The notes: a model not told the origin generated them from the sequence alone. A stretch of 64,000 nt of DNA from Paralithodes platypus (GCA_032716605.1 CM064552.1:12514886-12578885); one strand, 5' to 3'. Counted from the stretch's first letter, positions 10,104 through 21,269 are shown. A program made the numbers and translations.

Positions 10104-10163
10104 AATCGACCTGACATTTCAAGCATTTACAGAATCATCGACCTGACATTTCAAGCATTTACA
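10104..10163. repeat. 33-bp direct duplication
   Basis: ATCGACCTGACATTTCAAGC and its continuation CATTTACA occur twice, starting at about 10104 and 10137. Confidence 0.85.
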
Positions 10164-10166
10164 AAG

Positions 10167-10276
10167 AGTCCACCAGGAAATAGGCGTGGAATTATACAGT
10201 TCGTTTGCTCTAGTGCTTTTAGAGTTACAAGAGGTTAGGTGTAAGGATTTCTGGCCCAATAATAGCGAACTATATG
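10167..10276. mobile_element. family E fragment, right half (E4)
   Basis: Contains GAGTTACAAGAGGTTAGGTG and TCTGGCCCAATAATAGC, corresponding to the right arm of E2. Confidence 0.6.
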
Positions 10277-10483
10277 TTAAAATAAGACTTCAGAGGCTAT
10301 CAACCCTATTGGATTATTAAGCCAGCACGCTGCAATTCGTGAATAGCGTCAGGACTGGAGCCTCTCAGCGATAACTCCAGTCCCTTGTCCAATAGCGAAC
10401 ATACTAAAAGCCTGAATAATTAATGCCACACTGACACATTAGCGGCGAATAGCCATTGAGTCATAGTACTCTTTCCATTTTAG

Positions 10484-10536
10484 GAGAGATGGGGAGACAC
10501 TTGTTACAGGCAGCTCTGCCTTTTTGTCTCCTTCAT
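10484..10536 (+). mobile_element. LINE 3'-end fragment
   Basis: GACACTTGTTACAGGCAGCT followed by CTGCCTTTTTGTCTCC matches the 3' tail of the fragment at 18880-19186 and, more distantly, the LINE at 6.3-8.0 kb. Confidence 0.55.
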
Positions 10537-10589
10537 TCACTTATAAAAATATATAGAGTAAAACAAATATACTAAAATACAGTTTACTA

Positions 10590-10730
10590 TATGACCATTT
10601 TGACAACTGTCATGTCATGTAAAAGGGAATAAACTTACATTTTCGACTATAAAAGGTCCTTCATAAGCTGAATATTATCGTGTGGCATTAGTAAAAAAAA
10701 AAAACATTTGTCATCGGATTGAATGGGTAA
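10590..10730. mobile_element. family D fragment (D7)
   Basis: Right half of family D: GGTCCTTCATAAGCTGAATA, ATCGTGTGGCATTAG, and an end close to ATTGAATGGGTAA. Confidence 0.6.
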
Positions 10731-11239
10731 TATGAGTTAGTTTCTTAGTTATTAGTTTTTCTTTTCTTCGAGAGCCACTTTTTAACTGAACATTAACATC
10801 TAATGGTTAGCCTACCAGGAATTACTTAATTTCTTTGGTGCCTTGTATTCTGACTAACACTAGACGATGTTAGTCAATTCAATACAGTAACTACCGTACT
10901 GTATTGTTATGAAATTGGTCTCTAGCAAAACAATATAATGCAATTGTTAAAAGGTAGGATCCATGCAGACTGTAAGAATTATACCAACATGCGATAGTAT
11001 CTGTAGACATGAGTGGCGATTGCATCTGTAAATACCTGTACCGTAACCTACAGAGATAAAATAATAATTGGAAATGTCAGGTTTTTGCCGTGGCTGCTGA
11101 TTGTCCGGGAGCTAACGGAGGGGGGCACTGCTGTCATATTATAATATTGTCGATTACCGTACTGGTGTATTTCTTTCGCAAAGGGATGGTTAGCAAATGT
11201 ATGTTTCAAAGATTTGCACCCGATAACGGTATCGAAGTG

Positions 11240-11590
11240 TTAAGGGGGGTGACCTGTTTTTGTTCTGTCCTTTTCTAGCTTTCTCGGCTTGTATCCATTT
11301 GGCCCCATTCAGCCTACTGTTTTAAGACGTTTATCCCCATCCAGGTGTAAATTTTTTACTGGTGAGCGGTAGCGAGCCAGCATATTTTTTTATTTTTGTT
11401 TGACAGCAGGCTAAATTTGTAGATTTTTCGATAGAAAAAATTCTCCGGCGAAGCCGGATTTCTTCATATAATGCTGGCTCGCTGTCGCTCGCCAGGAAGA
11501 AATCGACACCTAGATGGGGATAAACGTCTTAAAATAGTTGGCTGAATGGGGCCGAATGGATACAAGAAAGAGAAAGAGAAAGAGAGTGGT
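11240..11590 (-). mobile_element. family B foldback MITE, right end lost (B2)
   Basis: Begins TTAAGGGGGGTGACCTG. The loop is inverted relative to B1 (TCTCCGGCGAAGCCGGATTT). The right arm runs to GGATACAAGAAAGAGAAAG and is then lost. Same subfamily as B1 (CTTCATATAATG in the loop). Confidence 0.88.
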
Positions 11591-11591
11591 G

Positions 11592-12735
11592 CGGGTTAGA
11601 GAATGGTACGAGGGGGTGTTACCTTATTTTAGGCTTAATATTTTTGGTGACGACGGCTTGAGTCATCAGCATATTATTTGAGAGATTTTGCTGATTTCAG
11701 GCAATTATTTGAATATGATATTGCCGTTGAGGATCATAACTCATTACATTTGTCTCGGTAAGAAAACTACCTGTATCGTGCAGTTGCCAACACTTGAACT
11801 TGGGATAAATGCTGTGGAGAACGGGATGTATTGAACGACATAATGGGTATTAACATTAATAATTGGTCTTATGCTCTTCAAATAATATGATATATAAAAG
11901 AGGAAGCTCATAAACTCGTCTTCAAACTGAACACTGTAAAATATATATGTAAACTAAATAGTATAAGACCGTAATTTATAAGTTTGGAAATCCTTATTAA
12001 CATATACGGTATCTTAAGAAGCATTTTATACCCGTAAACTACTGTATTAATAACAGCAACAAAACTAGACAATTTGATGGCTAGGTATGCTTGTAGCCAT
12101 TACAATTACTTTATTATGTTGGCAACACTGCTGCCTGTCCCTTGACCGTATAAATAACTGAATAATTTTGCAGTACCGAATATTATAGGCCTGCGAGATT
12201 ATTGTATCCAGTCACTCCCTCACAGCACATAAGTCATGTCTCAGCTGTCATTACGTTTGGCTCGCTCTGTGCTGTGTTAATGTCTGTCAGATGTTGAATA
12301 GGGGGGGTAAGTGTAGGAGCATGCGTGTATATCTCACTCGATACGAATACATCAAGTTTAAGTTATTGCTGATACCAATTATTGATCGAAATATACTTGG
12401 TGCTGAGACATCACTTATTAGCCCGACTTTACGTATGGTTCCCAATCATGTGAAATATTAGAATTCCACACCGACGGAGGTATTGGTTACTAAATATGTT
12501 CATGCTGTGGTCGAGTACCGGTAGTTGACATGGTCTATTCGCCAGTGACATTAGAAATTACCATGCATCTAAATAGAATCGTGTGAAAGGTAACTGGGAA
12601 TATTGGATATGTGTATGTCGTCATCTATAGTCTATTTTCTTTCACCTGGCGGATTTGTTTATGTTTTAGCAGCTGACTTATCGATTATTAATGGACACAA
12701 TATATATCTACAATGTCTCTGCATCTCATTAATGC
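11592..12735. other. no feature seen, unique-looking AT-rich DNA
   Basis: More than 1.1 kb without a recognisable repeat or coding region. Scattered short ORFs lack any family resemblance. Confidence 0.5.

Positions 12736-12736
<1 letters not shown>

Positions 12737-12776
<40 letters not shown>
12737..12776. repeat. (CA)n microsatellite
   Basis: About 19 CA dinucleotides in a perfect run. Confidence 0.95.
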
Positions 12777-12779
<3 letters not shown>

Positions 12780-13012
12780 CATCGGTTTGAATTAAATTAT
12801 TTTTGACATTTTTGTTATGTCCTTTTTAATAGAATGTTTGTAGGTTATATCTACGAAGATTATCGAACAATGTTGACCTACACAGGAATTTGATGGGTAG
12901 TGCCGAAACATTCTATTGCCGTATCAGCAATTTAGTTTTATGTTTTAGCTTCTTTATTGCAACGCGGTTAAAGCCTTTGATCAGACAAAGCATTAGCAGA
13001 AATACTAAGGTA

Positions 13013-13384
13013 TTAAGGGGAGGAAGACCGTTTTTCTGGACCCCCTTCTCCCTAATGTTTAGCCCCACTAGTTTTTATATTATAAGACGTTCGGCTCATT
13101 AGTTTGGCGATTTTAACACCTTTCGACCCATTTCGTTGTCAATTTTAAGACCTTTCGTGCCATTTAGGTGTCGATTTTTCCCTGGCGAGCGATAGCGAGC
13201 CTGCAATTTTAAGAGGAACCGGCTTTCGGCCGGGATATTTTGCTACCGAAAAATTTACAAATTTATTTTGAAGGGGGGTCTAGGGGGTGTTTTTCTAAGC
13301 TAGATGGAGGTCTAGGGAGGAAACTAAAAAAAATATATGAATAAATGAATTAATAGACCAAACAAAGGGCCAGTCTCCCCTTAA
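13013..13384 (+). mobile_element. family A MITE, long subfamily (A3)
   Basis: 372 bp, TTAAGGGGAGGAAGACCG to GGCCAGTCTCCCCTTAA. Four modules are clearly visible between 13060 and 13180. The right end carries the extra ATGAATAAATGAATTAATAG segment of the long subfamily. A 44-bp minisatellite starts 40 bp downstream. Confidence 0.9.
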
Positions 13385-13424
13385 GGGCATCATTTACGTC
13401 CAACTATCATACGTTGAGTATATT

Positions 13425-13860
13425 GAGCCCGTAGCCTGATATTACCTGTGTTATATATACTCATCAAGGAGCCCGTAGCCTGATATTACCTGTGTTATAT
13501 ATACTCATCAAGGAGCCCGTAGCCTGATATTACCTGTGTTATATATACTCATCAAGGAGCCCGTAGCCTGATATTACCTGTGTTATATATACTCATCAAG
13601 GAGCCCGTAGCCTGATATTACCTGTGTTATATATACTCATCAAGGAGCCCGTAGCCTGATATTACCTGTGTTATATATACTCATCAAGGAGCCCGTAGCC
13701 TGATATTACCTGTGTTATATATACTCATCAAGGAGCCCGTAGCCTGATATTACCTGTGTTATATATACTCATCAAGGAGCCCGTAGCCTGATATTACCTG
13801 TGTTATATATACTCATCAAGGAGCCCGTAGCCTGATATTACCTGTGTTATATATACTCAT
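13425..13860. repeat. 44-bp minisatellite, 10 near-identical copies
   Basis: Unit starts GAGCCCGTAGCCTGATATTA and ends ACTCATCAAG. Ten copies; the last lacks the final CAAG and I see no substitutions among the others. This indicates very recent expansion. Confidence 0.96.
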
Positions 13861-13959
13861 CCTTCTATCTTACTGAGTAGGATGAGTGTTCTAGTTGGAA
13901 TACCACTCATTAGGCTTTGTAAGTAACTGTAACTCATTGGAGGAAGCGGAGCGTGTTAA

Positions 13960-14168
13960 GCCGGTATCACACGAGAGCTTTTATAGTCAACATTCGATAG
14001 TCAACATTTTTCTACCAACATTTCTGGAATATTTTGCACTGGTATCGGAAACTAGACTGGTGATAGATGAATTTAGGTAGCACAAATATTATAAATGTTG
14101 ACCTCATAAGCTGCCAGACCAGTGTTAAGGATAAATGTTAAGCGAAAAGGCGCTCGTGTGATACCGGC
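13960..14168. mobile_element. family C TIR element, complete (C1)
   Basis: 209 bp with TIRs GCCGGTATCACACGAGAGC and GCGCTCGTGTGATACCGGC. Internal TTAA at 14138-14141 is the uninterrupted site corresponding to the B3 insertion in C2. Superfamily not assigned; the flanks do not show an unambiguous target duplication. Confidence 0.85.
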
Positions 14169-14537
14169 TGGGAGACTGGCCGTTTGTTTGGTCTATTGAT
14201 TCCTTTATTCATATATTGTTTTTTAGTTTCCTCCCTAGACCTCCATCAAGCTTTAGAAAAACACCCCCTAGACCCCCTTCAAGATAAATGTGTAAATTTT
14301 TCGGTAGAAAAATGTCACGGCCGAAGGCCGATTCCTCTTAAAATTGCAGGCTGGCTATCGCTCGCCAGGAAAAAGTCGACACCTAAATGGCACGAAAGGT
14401 CTTAAAATTGACAACGAAATGGGGCGAAAGGTGTTAAAATCGGCAAACTAATGGGCCGAATGTCTTATAATCTCAAAACTAGTGGGGCTAAATATTAGGG
14501 AGAAGGGGGTCCAGCAAAACGGTCTGCCTCCCCTTAA
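14169..14537 (-). mobile_element. family A MITE, long subfamily (A4)
   Basis: Starts directly at the end of C1 with GGGAGACTGGCCGTTTG (leading TTAAG lost) and ends GTCTGCCTCCCCTTAA. The right-hand TTAA is also the first TTAA of D8. Confidence 0.85.
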
Positions 14538-14751
14538 CCTTCTCAGTATTCAAGGGCGCGGATCTTGGTTGTAGTCTGGCTAACATTAGAGATTTGGTTG
14601 CGGATTAGGAAGAATCTTTGGGAATCTTTAAGGGGTCAAAACCAACTCGGTTATGCGTCTGACTCCATTAGATACTTCCCAAGCTGAATATAATCGTCTA
14701 CATGTAATCAGAATAAACTGTTGAAACGCATCATAATCCTCAGAGGGTTAA
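14534..14751. mobile_element. family D MITE sharing a TTAA with A4 (D8)
   Basis: 218 bp, TTAACCTTCTCAGTATTC to CTCAGAGGGTTAA. The inner arms are more diverged than in D4. Confidence 0.75.
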
Positions 14752-14761
14752 TTTAAGGGGG

Positions 14762-15384
14762 GGTATCACACGAGAGCTTTTATAGTCAACATCCAGTGGT
14801 CAACGTTTTTCTAGTAACATTTGTGTGATATTTTGCTATAGAATCGGAAGCTAGATTAGCTATAGATGAAATTAGGAAGCTAGATTAGGTATAGGCTAGA
14901 TGTAATTAAGTGGCATTACTTAAAAAAGTTCACGTCAAAAGCTGCCAGACCAGTGTTGAGGATTATTGTTAAGGGAGCCCACCTCGCTTGTTTTTTATCT
15001 TTCTCTCCCTCTCTCTTTGGCTTGTATCCATTCGGCTCCATTCAGCCTACTGTTTTAAGACGTTTACCCCCATCCAGATGTCAATATTTTCCTGGCGAGC
15101 GGTAGCGAGCCAACATATATATGTTTTTGTTTTGACAGCAAGCTAATATTTGCACATTTTTCGATAAAAAAAATTATCCGGCGAAGCCGGATTTATCCAT
15201 ACAATGCTGGCTCGCTATTGCTCGCCAGGAAGAAATCGACACCTGGATGGGAATAAACGTCTTAAAGCAGTTGGCTGAATGAGGCCGAATGCATACAAGC
15301 CAGGGAAAGAGAGAAAAGGAGAGTTAGATAAAAAAAAAAGCCGGCGACCCCCCTTAAAGGTAAAAGCGCTCGTGTGATACTGGC
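14762..15384. mobile_element. family C element split by B3 (C2)
   Basis: Left part GGTATCACACGAGAGC to GTGTTGAGGATTATTG, right part AGGTAAAAGCGCTCGTG to GATACTGGC. Apart from the 385-bp B3 insertion it is colinear with C1. GAAGCTAGATTAG is locally duplicated near 14846-14905. Confidence 0.85.
14969..15357 (-). mobile_element. family B foldback MITE, complete, nested in C2 (B3)
   Basis: 389 bp, TTAAGGGAGCCCACCTCGC to GCGACCCCCCTTAA. Arms of about 150 bp, GGCTTGTATCCATTCGG and the inverted copy CCGAATGCATACAAGCC. Loop in minus orientation. Confidence 0.93.
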
Positions 15385-15681
15385 TTCAGCTTCCATACGT
15401 ATATGGCTATGTTGTTACTGTGTGATAACTCTTTGGAGGAGATGTGTTTTCTGTTTTTGCTTGATCATTTATAGCTGTATTATTAAGATGTGGAGAAGAT
15501 GTTTTACCGATATTATAACCATTGTGTGTGTGTTATCTGTGTTTGTTCGTTTTCTTATGTTGTTTTGTGTTTTCCCTGTTCTTGCTCTGTCTTGAGTCGG
15601 CCATCCCCCAAAAATTAAAAAAAAAAAAATAGAATAACGTAAACAATAAAAATAGGAAAAATGGGGATTGGGCCTTAGCAG

Positions 15682-15712
<31 letters not shown>

Positions 15713-16196
15713 GATAGATAGATAGATCGATCGATAGATAACCATTTTAACTGAGTGGAGGAGTGTTTAGCTGTAGTACATCTCATTCAAACAAGCCTAC
15801 AGTAATTACCCGGTTCAGTAAAAGTTGCCTGGTAAATGCAACTTTTTCCATTGCATTAAAAAGCACAAGATCCAGTCCAATTATGGTCGGTTAGGCTAAT
15901 GGGGAGAGTTTCCGGTTATCGATTGTTTTTATGATGTTATGCTTACGGTATATTGTGTATTAAGGTATTCACTAAAAGGTAATTATCACGCTTAGATACA
16001 GTATATATTTCTTGAGCCATGAACGATACTAACATTGATGTAATGTAATTATTTATTCATTTATGTATTAAGTCATTGGGCTATTTTGTTATGCTTTATT
16101 TACAAAGTTTATACCGTACCTAATTAATTTGGAAAACATAATAATAAATATATTACTTGTATCTGTTCTAGTAAAGTCTGTTTCGTTCAACGTTTC
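15385..16196. other. no gene; GATA microsatellite
   Basis: A GATA microsatellite (about 14 units with AATA and TCGA variants) occupies about 15680-15740. The remainder is AT-rich with no identified element. CTTGAGTCGGCCATCCCCC near 15590 resembles CTCGAGTCGGCGACCCCC near 54013, suggesting a shared unidentified repeat. Confidence 0.6.
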
Positions 16197-16518
16197 TTAA
16201 GGGGAGATTTCCACTTGAGAGATTTTTTTCTGGACCCCCTTTCTCCCTCATGTTTAGCCCCATTGCTTTTGAGATTTTAAGACCTTCGCCCTGGTAGTTT
16301 GGATATTTTAAGACATTTTGCCCCATTTCTGTCATTTTTAAGACCTTTCGTGCCGTTAAGGTGTCGATTTTTTCCTGGCGAGCGATAGCGAGCCTGTAAT
16401 TTAAGAGCAAACGGGCTCCGGCCGGGATATTTTTCTACCGAAAAAAGTACAAATTTATCTTGAAAGGGGGTCTAGGGGGTGATACAAAAGTAGGGAACAA
16501 ACTAAATACCTCCCTTAA
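16197..16518 (+). mobile_element. family A MITE (A5)
   Basis: 322 bp, TTAAGGGGAGATTTCCAC to AATACCTCCCTTAA. Core GCGAGCGATAGCGAGCC present; the right part is shortened by deletion (TAGGGGGTGATACAAAAG). Confidence 0.9.
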
Positions 16519-16603
16519 GGAGCCTGTACAGGTCATTGGTACACATTTTGTTTATAGATGTTTGGCTTTATCAGGTCATCAGGTAAATATATATCATTAC
16601 AAG

Positions 16604-16604
<1 letters not shown>

Positions 16605-16676
<72 letters not shown>
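16605..16676. repeat. (AT)n microsatellite
   Basis: About 35 uninterrupted AT dinucleotides ending in ATACCGGTATAT. Confidence 0.95.
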
Positions 16677-16677
<1 letters not shown>

Positions 16678-16841
16678 GGTATATATTATGATGCTACCGG
16701 TACCATTTGTTGAGGGTTACTAATGTTTTCCATTGGGTCATTTGATCGACAGCGGTGGACGTAATACCTTTAGTGTGGCACCGAAGTAGGCTATACATAA
16801 ACCTTGATCCATGCATCACTTACTGTATTAGACTCTTCCGT

Positions 16842-17181
16842 GTAAGGGGAGATTTCCACTTGAGGGACTTTTTTCTTGACCCCTTTCTCCCTCATGTCTA
16901 GCCCCATTGCTTTTGAGATTTTAAGACGTTTTCCCCATTAGTTTTGTGATTTTTAAGATATTTCCGTCCCATTCTGTCAATTTTAAGACCTTTCGTGCCA
17001 TTTAGGTGTCGATTTTATCCTGGCGAGCGATAGCGAGCCTGTAATTTAAGAGTAATCTGCCTTCGGCCGGGACATTTTTCTACCGAATTTTCTACCGAAA
17101 AATTTACAAATTCATCTTGAAAGGGGGTGAAATTTTAAGATTGCTGGAGGAGTAGGAAACAAACTAGAAACCTCCCCGTAA
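16842..17181 (+). mobile_element. family A MITE flanked by GTAA instead of TTAA (A6)
   Basis: 340 bp, GTAAGGGGAGATTTCC to AAACCTCCCCGTAA. Both ends carry the same T-to-G change. TTTTCTACCGA is duplicated in the core near 17075-17100. Confidence 0.88.
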
Positions 17182-18292
17182 GTATTTAATATTCACTGTT
17201 GTTTATTCACTCTCCTTTCATAATTATATCCACTTTACTGGCTCTGGTGGCATAGTCACTCATAGAAATTGGGGGACCTATGTTTTTCAGTATCGCATGG
17301 TACCTGCGCGGACATAGTACGGTACTCTGTCTCTGATGCAAGCACATTGCTAATTTTATATACATGATATGCTGAAACTTATTTATTACTTAATGTATAG
17401 TAATGTACAGTTGTCAGCATCCAATTTGCATAATATCGAGCACGGCGATATGCAATTTTGTATTTATCCCAAATACTAAAGAACTTGACTCTACAAGTTC
17501 AAATGGCTGTAATGTTATTGGTGTTTACAATTCTACATTTATATATCAATCTACCTGTATGTATTTGCATAGAGAAGATGATTAGAATCCATGAATGTTT
17601 GTGAGTGAGTGTATGTGTCGGGACAAGGGGAGAGTGCCGGTTCAGTTAAGACTCTTATTACCGAGAAGTAAAAACTGGATTATGGCTTGGCCGGTTCTGT
17701 CATCATTCGGCCGAGCTGCTGGGGCCGCTGGGATGTTTGGGCAGGCAGGCATGGAAGGGCGCTATTATACCAGGATTGGTTATTATATATATATATACGC
17801 ACGGTATGCGTGTGTGTTTATGTTTGTCTTTCGACTTATGTATGTATCTATGTGTTGCCTTATGTGTCTCCCTCCCACTACGTACCCCTGCCCCACTACG
17901 CTAGTTATCCGCCTGTTAACCAGCCCCTATTCGACCCTGCAGTAGCTCATGCCTCGTTAACTTTATGAGCGAGGTGTTGGTTTGACCTTATGACCCGATG
18001 AGAAGCTTGGTGTTGTGGGAAACTTCGGCAGCCACCTGATATGGGTTTGAAACCTCCTGGCTGCAGATAGGGTTTGGGAGGCGGACTCCTAAAGTGATTA
18101 AGTTTGTCCTCAAGAAGAACAAGTGAACTTAATTTTGCCACAGGCCACTATTCCACTATAGCCTAGTGTATTCGGTTCCACTTCATCTGCGATACAGCAC
18201 TACAGTAATTGTGGTCATGAATACTTGAAAACCTCCCAATGATCCATCTAAAAAGGTGATTTCCAGTAATTCTATGTTTGTGTCTCAAACAG
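17182..18292. other. no gene seen
   Basis: A somewhat less AT-rich 1.1 kb. 17630-18140 includes a short (TA)n tract and several open frames of 60-116 codons with no recognisable domain and no shared codon pattern. A GGTTTGAAACCTCC segment near 18046 weakly resembles a pol III B box without a matching A box. Confidence 0.45.
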
Positions 18293-18607
18293 TTAAGGGG
18301 AGGTCTTTAGTTTGTTTCCTACTCCTCCAGCAATCTAAAAATGTCACCCCCTTGACCCCCTTTCAATATAAATTTGTACATTTTTCGGCAGAAAAATTTC
18401 CCAGCCAAAGGCCGGTTCCTCTTAAATTACAGGCTCGCTATCGCTCGCCAGGATAAAATCGACACCTGAATGGCACGAAAGGGGTGAAAGTTCTTAAAAT
18501 CGCTAAACTAATGGGGCAAACGTTTTATAATATCAAAAGCAATGGGGCTAAACATGAGAGAGAAAGGGGTCAAGATAAAAATCCCTCAAGTGGAGATCTC
18601 CCCTTAA
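18293..18607 (-). mobile_element. family A MITE (A7)
   Basis: 315 bp, TTAAGGGGAGGTCTTTAG to GTGGAGATCTCCCCTTAA. One module is deleted (only three remain), which explains the shorter length. Confidence 0.9.
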
Positions 18608-18879
18608 ATTAATGGGAACATTGTAGTTCGCCAGCGTATCATAATTGAACCTCCAATAATTATCCAGTAATTTTTGTCCAGTATTGTATCCTGCGGATTC
18701 CTTTTCTATCCTCAAAATCCCTGAAACGTTTCTTCATATCCTTTCCCAGCATTTCTCTTACTTTTTCATTGTTTGGTCGGTAGAGCTAAGGCCTCTAAAT
18801 TGGAAATGCTCCTGAATAGGTGAAATCTTTGCTAATTACTACTGGAGTTTGTGAGTCTCTCTGTGACTGAGAGCAACAA

Positions 18880-19186
18880 ATCACACACATGCCACATTCC
18901 CAACCCTATTCTATCCAATTTTCTAACCCAAGAGTCAACCTATTTTCCCCATCTTTGTTTTACTCAACCAGTAAGCTCTGGAACTCTCTCCTGCAATCTA
19001 TCTTTCCCTCATCCTATTAATTAAACTGCTTCAAGCTCCGTGTGTCCAGACATATTGACTCTAACGTACGGACCTTGAATTTGGCTCTCTTTCACTGTTT
19101 TAACTTGAGGAGGTGGGGTGTCGGGTGGGGATGGGGGGGGGGGGGACACTTGTTACATGTAGCTTTGCCTTTTGTCTACTTCTAAC
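18880..19186 (+). mobile_element. LINE 3'-end fragment
   Basis: Plus-strand relative of the LINE at 6.3-8.0 kb. It retains AGTAAGCTCTGGAACTCTCT (the ELWNSL region), CTGCTTCAAGCTCCGTGTGT and the 3' tail with TTGCCTTTTGTCTAC. The coding frame is broken, and an internal G run lies near 19130-19144. Confidence 0.75.
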
Positions 19187-19315
19187 ACATAGACGACATT
19201 GGGCGGTGTCGGGAAATGGCGCCCGTCCTGTCTATGGGTAATATGGTAATTATGGTCTCTGGACACCCCCTGCCACCAACACGTCATCGGCGGGAGGGAG
19301 GCACACCACCCGTCA

Positions 19316-19702
19316 TTAAGGGAGCCCACCTCGCTTTTTTTCTCTTTCTCTCCCTCTCTCTTTGGCTTGTATCCATTCGGCCCCATTCAGCCTACTGTTT
19401 TAAGACGTTTACCCCCATCCAGGTGTCAATATTTTCCTGGTGAGCAGTAGCAAGCCAGCATATATATTTTATTGTTTTGACAGCAAGCTAAATTTGTAAA
19501 TTTTTCGATAGAAAATTGTCTCCGGCGAAGCCGGATTTCTCCATACAATGCTGGCTCGCTATCGCTCGCCAGGAAGAAATCGACACCTGGATGGGGTAAA
19601 CGTCTTAAACAGTAGGCTGAATGGGGCCGAATGGATACAAGCCAGGGAAAGAGAGAAAAGGGGAGAAAGATAAAACAAAAAACGGTGACCCCCCCCCCTT
19701 AA
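19316..19702 (-). mobile_element. family B foldback MITE, complete (B4)
   Basis: 387 bp, TTAAGGGAGCCCACCTCGC to GGTGACCCCCCCCCTTAA. The left flank CACGTCATCGG...CGTCA matches the flank of B5. The final TTAA is the first TTAA of D9. Confidence 0.93.
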
Positions 19703-20094
19703 CACCTTTTGGCCTCAAGACAATGTTTGACCTTTTGTATTGGCTCTTATTAGACGATTATGTGCAGTTAATTTCCTAGGACCTGTGGGAGTTAGAGGAA
19801 GATTTAGGTTATTATTACCTCTGTGTTTCTCAGATATCCTTCCTGAGCTGAAGGACCTGTGGGAGTTTAAGGGTCAATCAAGATCAATTTGACAGTTTTT
19901 GGCAGATATCCTCTCTAAGCTTTCATATAATATGAAGATATTATTCAGTTTAGAAAGGAATGTTAAAAGTCATTGTTAATCGAGATAGAATGTACCCCTT
20001 TGATACATAGAGGACCTCCCAAAACTGAGGAAAATTGTCTAATATTGACAAGATTAAAATAGACAAAGAGGTCCTCGTATACTGAAAGGGTCAA
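19699..20094. mobile_element. composite of two family D elements (D9)
   Basis: TTAACACCTTTTGG is followed by one set of D arms (TTAGACGATTATGTGCAG, CCTTCCTGAGCTGAAGG), then by a second set (TATTCAGTTTAGAAAGGAA, CCCAAAACTGAGGAAAATTG). It ends ACTGAAAGGGTCAATAA. Length (396 bp) and duplicated arms indicate a nested or tandem D pair. Confidence 0.65.
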
Positions 20095-20310
20095 TAAGAT
20101 TGTAACTATGTGATTAACCAAAATATAATTTAAAAGGTAAAATCTTGCTGAATGGGTTTTAATAACGTGGTGTTTTTTCTTGCGTGTGGTTACTGTTAGG
20201 TTAACACTACATGGTACGACGTCTTAGGGTTATTATGATATTTATTTAATTATTATTGAGGGCTTTGGTTGTTTTTTTGCCATTTTCGAGCAAAGTATTT
20301 TGTCCCTTTG

Positions 20311-20643
20311 ACTTAAAACTCCTCCTCATATCCCCTTCAACCGAACATAACCCCCAGACCCCCTTCAAGCTAAATATGTACACTCGACCAAAAAACAATC
20401 TTTACACTGGTGAGCTGTAAATAAGCTAGTGTGAACGGAATGAATCGGGTGAAACATACGTCTGTGAGGTATTATCATAAGATTTCGACCCACTTCCAGA
20501 ATGTTTAGAGCGTTAGTGTAAAGATTGTTTTTTGGTCGAGTGCACATTATTCGATAGACAAATGTTCAGACCGAAGGCCGGTTTCTCCTAAATTGCAAGC
20601 TCGCTAACGCTCACCCCCCCCCCCCCCCCAAAAAAAAAAAATA

Positions 20644-20684
<41 letters not shown>

Positions 20685-20800
20685 GATATAAATTATAACA
20701 AATTAAAGACTTAACTAATTAATACAAACAAATCGACATTTGAATTGGGTGAAGTGTCTTATAATCGCCAAACTAATGGAGTGAAAGAAGGAGGGTATGA
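20311..20800 (-). mobile_element. degenerate family A MITE with nested element (A23)
   Basis: Old copy retaining CCCCCAGACCCCCTTCAAG, GACCGAAGGCCGGTTTCTCC, GCTCGCTAACGCTC and ATCGCCAAACTAATGG. It is interrupted by a 28-bp-TIR element (20381-20542) and by a C15/A12/(AT)n/(AAT)n expansion at 20615-20682. Its TTAA termini are no longer clear. Confidence 0.7.
20381..20542. mobile_element. small TIR element inside A23
   Basis: About 162 bp bounded by perfect 28-bp inverted repeats, outer sequence CACTCGACCAAAAAACAATC. Comparing A23 with other A copies places it between ...AAATATG and CATTATTCG, with TA on the left and CA on the right. This fits a TA target duplication with one mutation and hence a Tc1/mariner-like MITE (inference). 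The 106-bp interior has no homolog in the window. Confidence 0.8.
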
Positions 20801-21019
20801 AAAGACCCGTTTCGCACCAGATAGAGTTAGTTAGCAGGGTGTAAGACCAGGGCAATTTATTTTTGTGATAGGGAATACAAGACAATTAACATGATATATA
20901 TTTGTTTGGACTATTTAGACATATGCTCAGCTGATACGCATACATTTCACGATGTACTGTATATCTGAAAAGAAGATAATATGTTAACATTTTACATTAT
21001 GAACTTTAAAAATCAAATA

Positions 21020-21137
21020 GGGTAGGATCTCCTTTTATCTTTTGACTCCCACAGATCCTCCGAACTTTAAACAACTTGTCTAAAGTTAACCAGAACATAC
21101 AGTAATTTAAAGGGCATCATCATCCTGAGAGGATTAA
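21020..21137. mobile_element. family D fragment (D10)
   Basis: Right half only: CTCCCACAGATCCTCCGAAC, CTTGTCTAAAGTTAACCAGA, ATCCTGAGAGGATTAAAG. Confidence 0.5.
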
Positions 21138-21269
21138 AGTAAATTGTACATTTTTCTTTTGTTTATAGTACAGTCTTTAGGTAAACACACATCCACGCCT
21201 CCTCCTCCTCCTCCCTATACGCTCCCCCTCCGACACCACGTCATCGGTTGGTGAGAGACAGGGCCGTCA

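Noticed and set aside
17990..18080. tRNA/SINE-like segment with GGTTTGAAACCTCC
   Set aside because: B-box resemblance is weak and there is no A box at the right distance.
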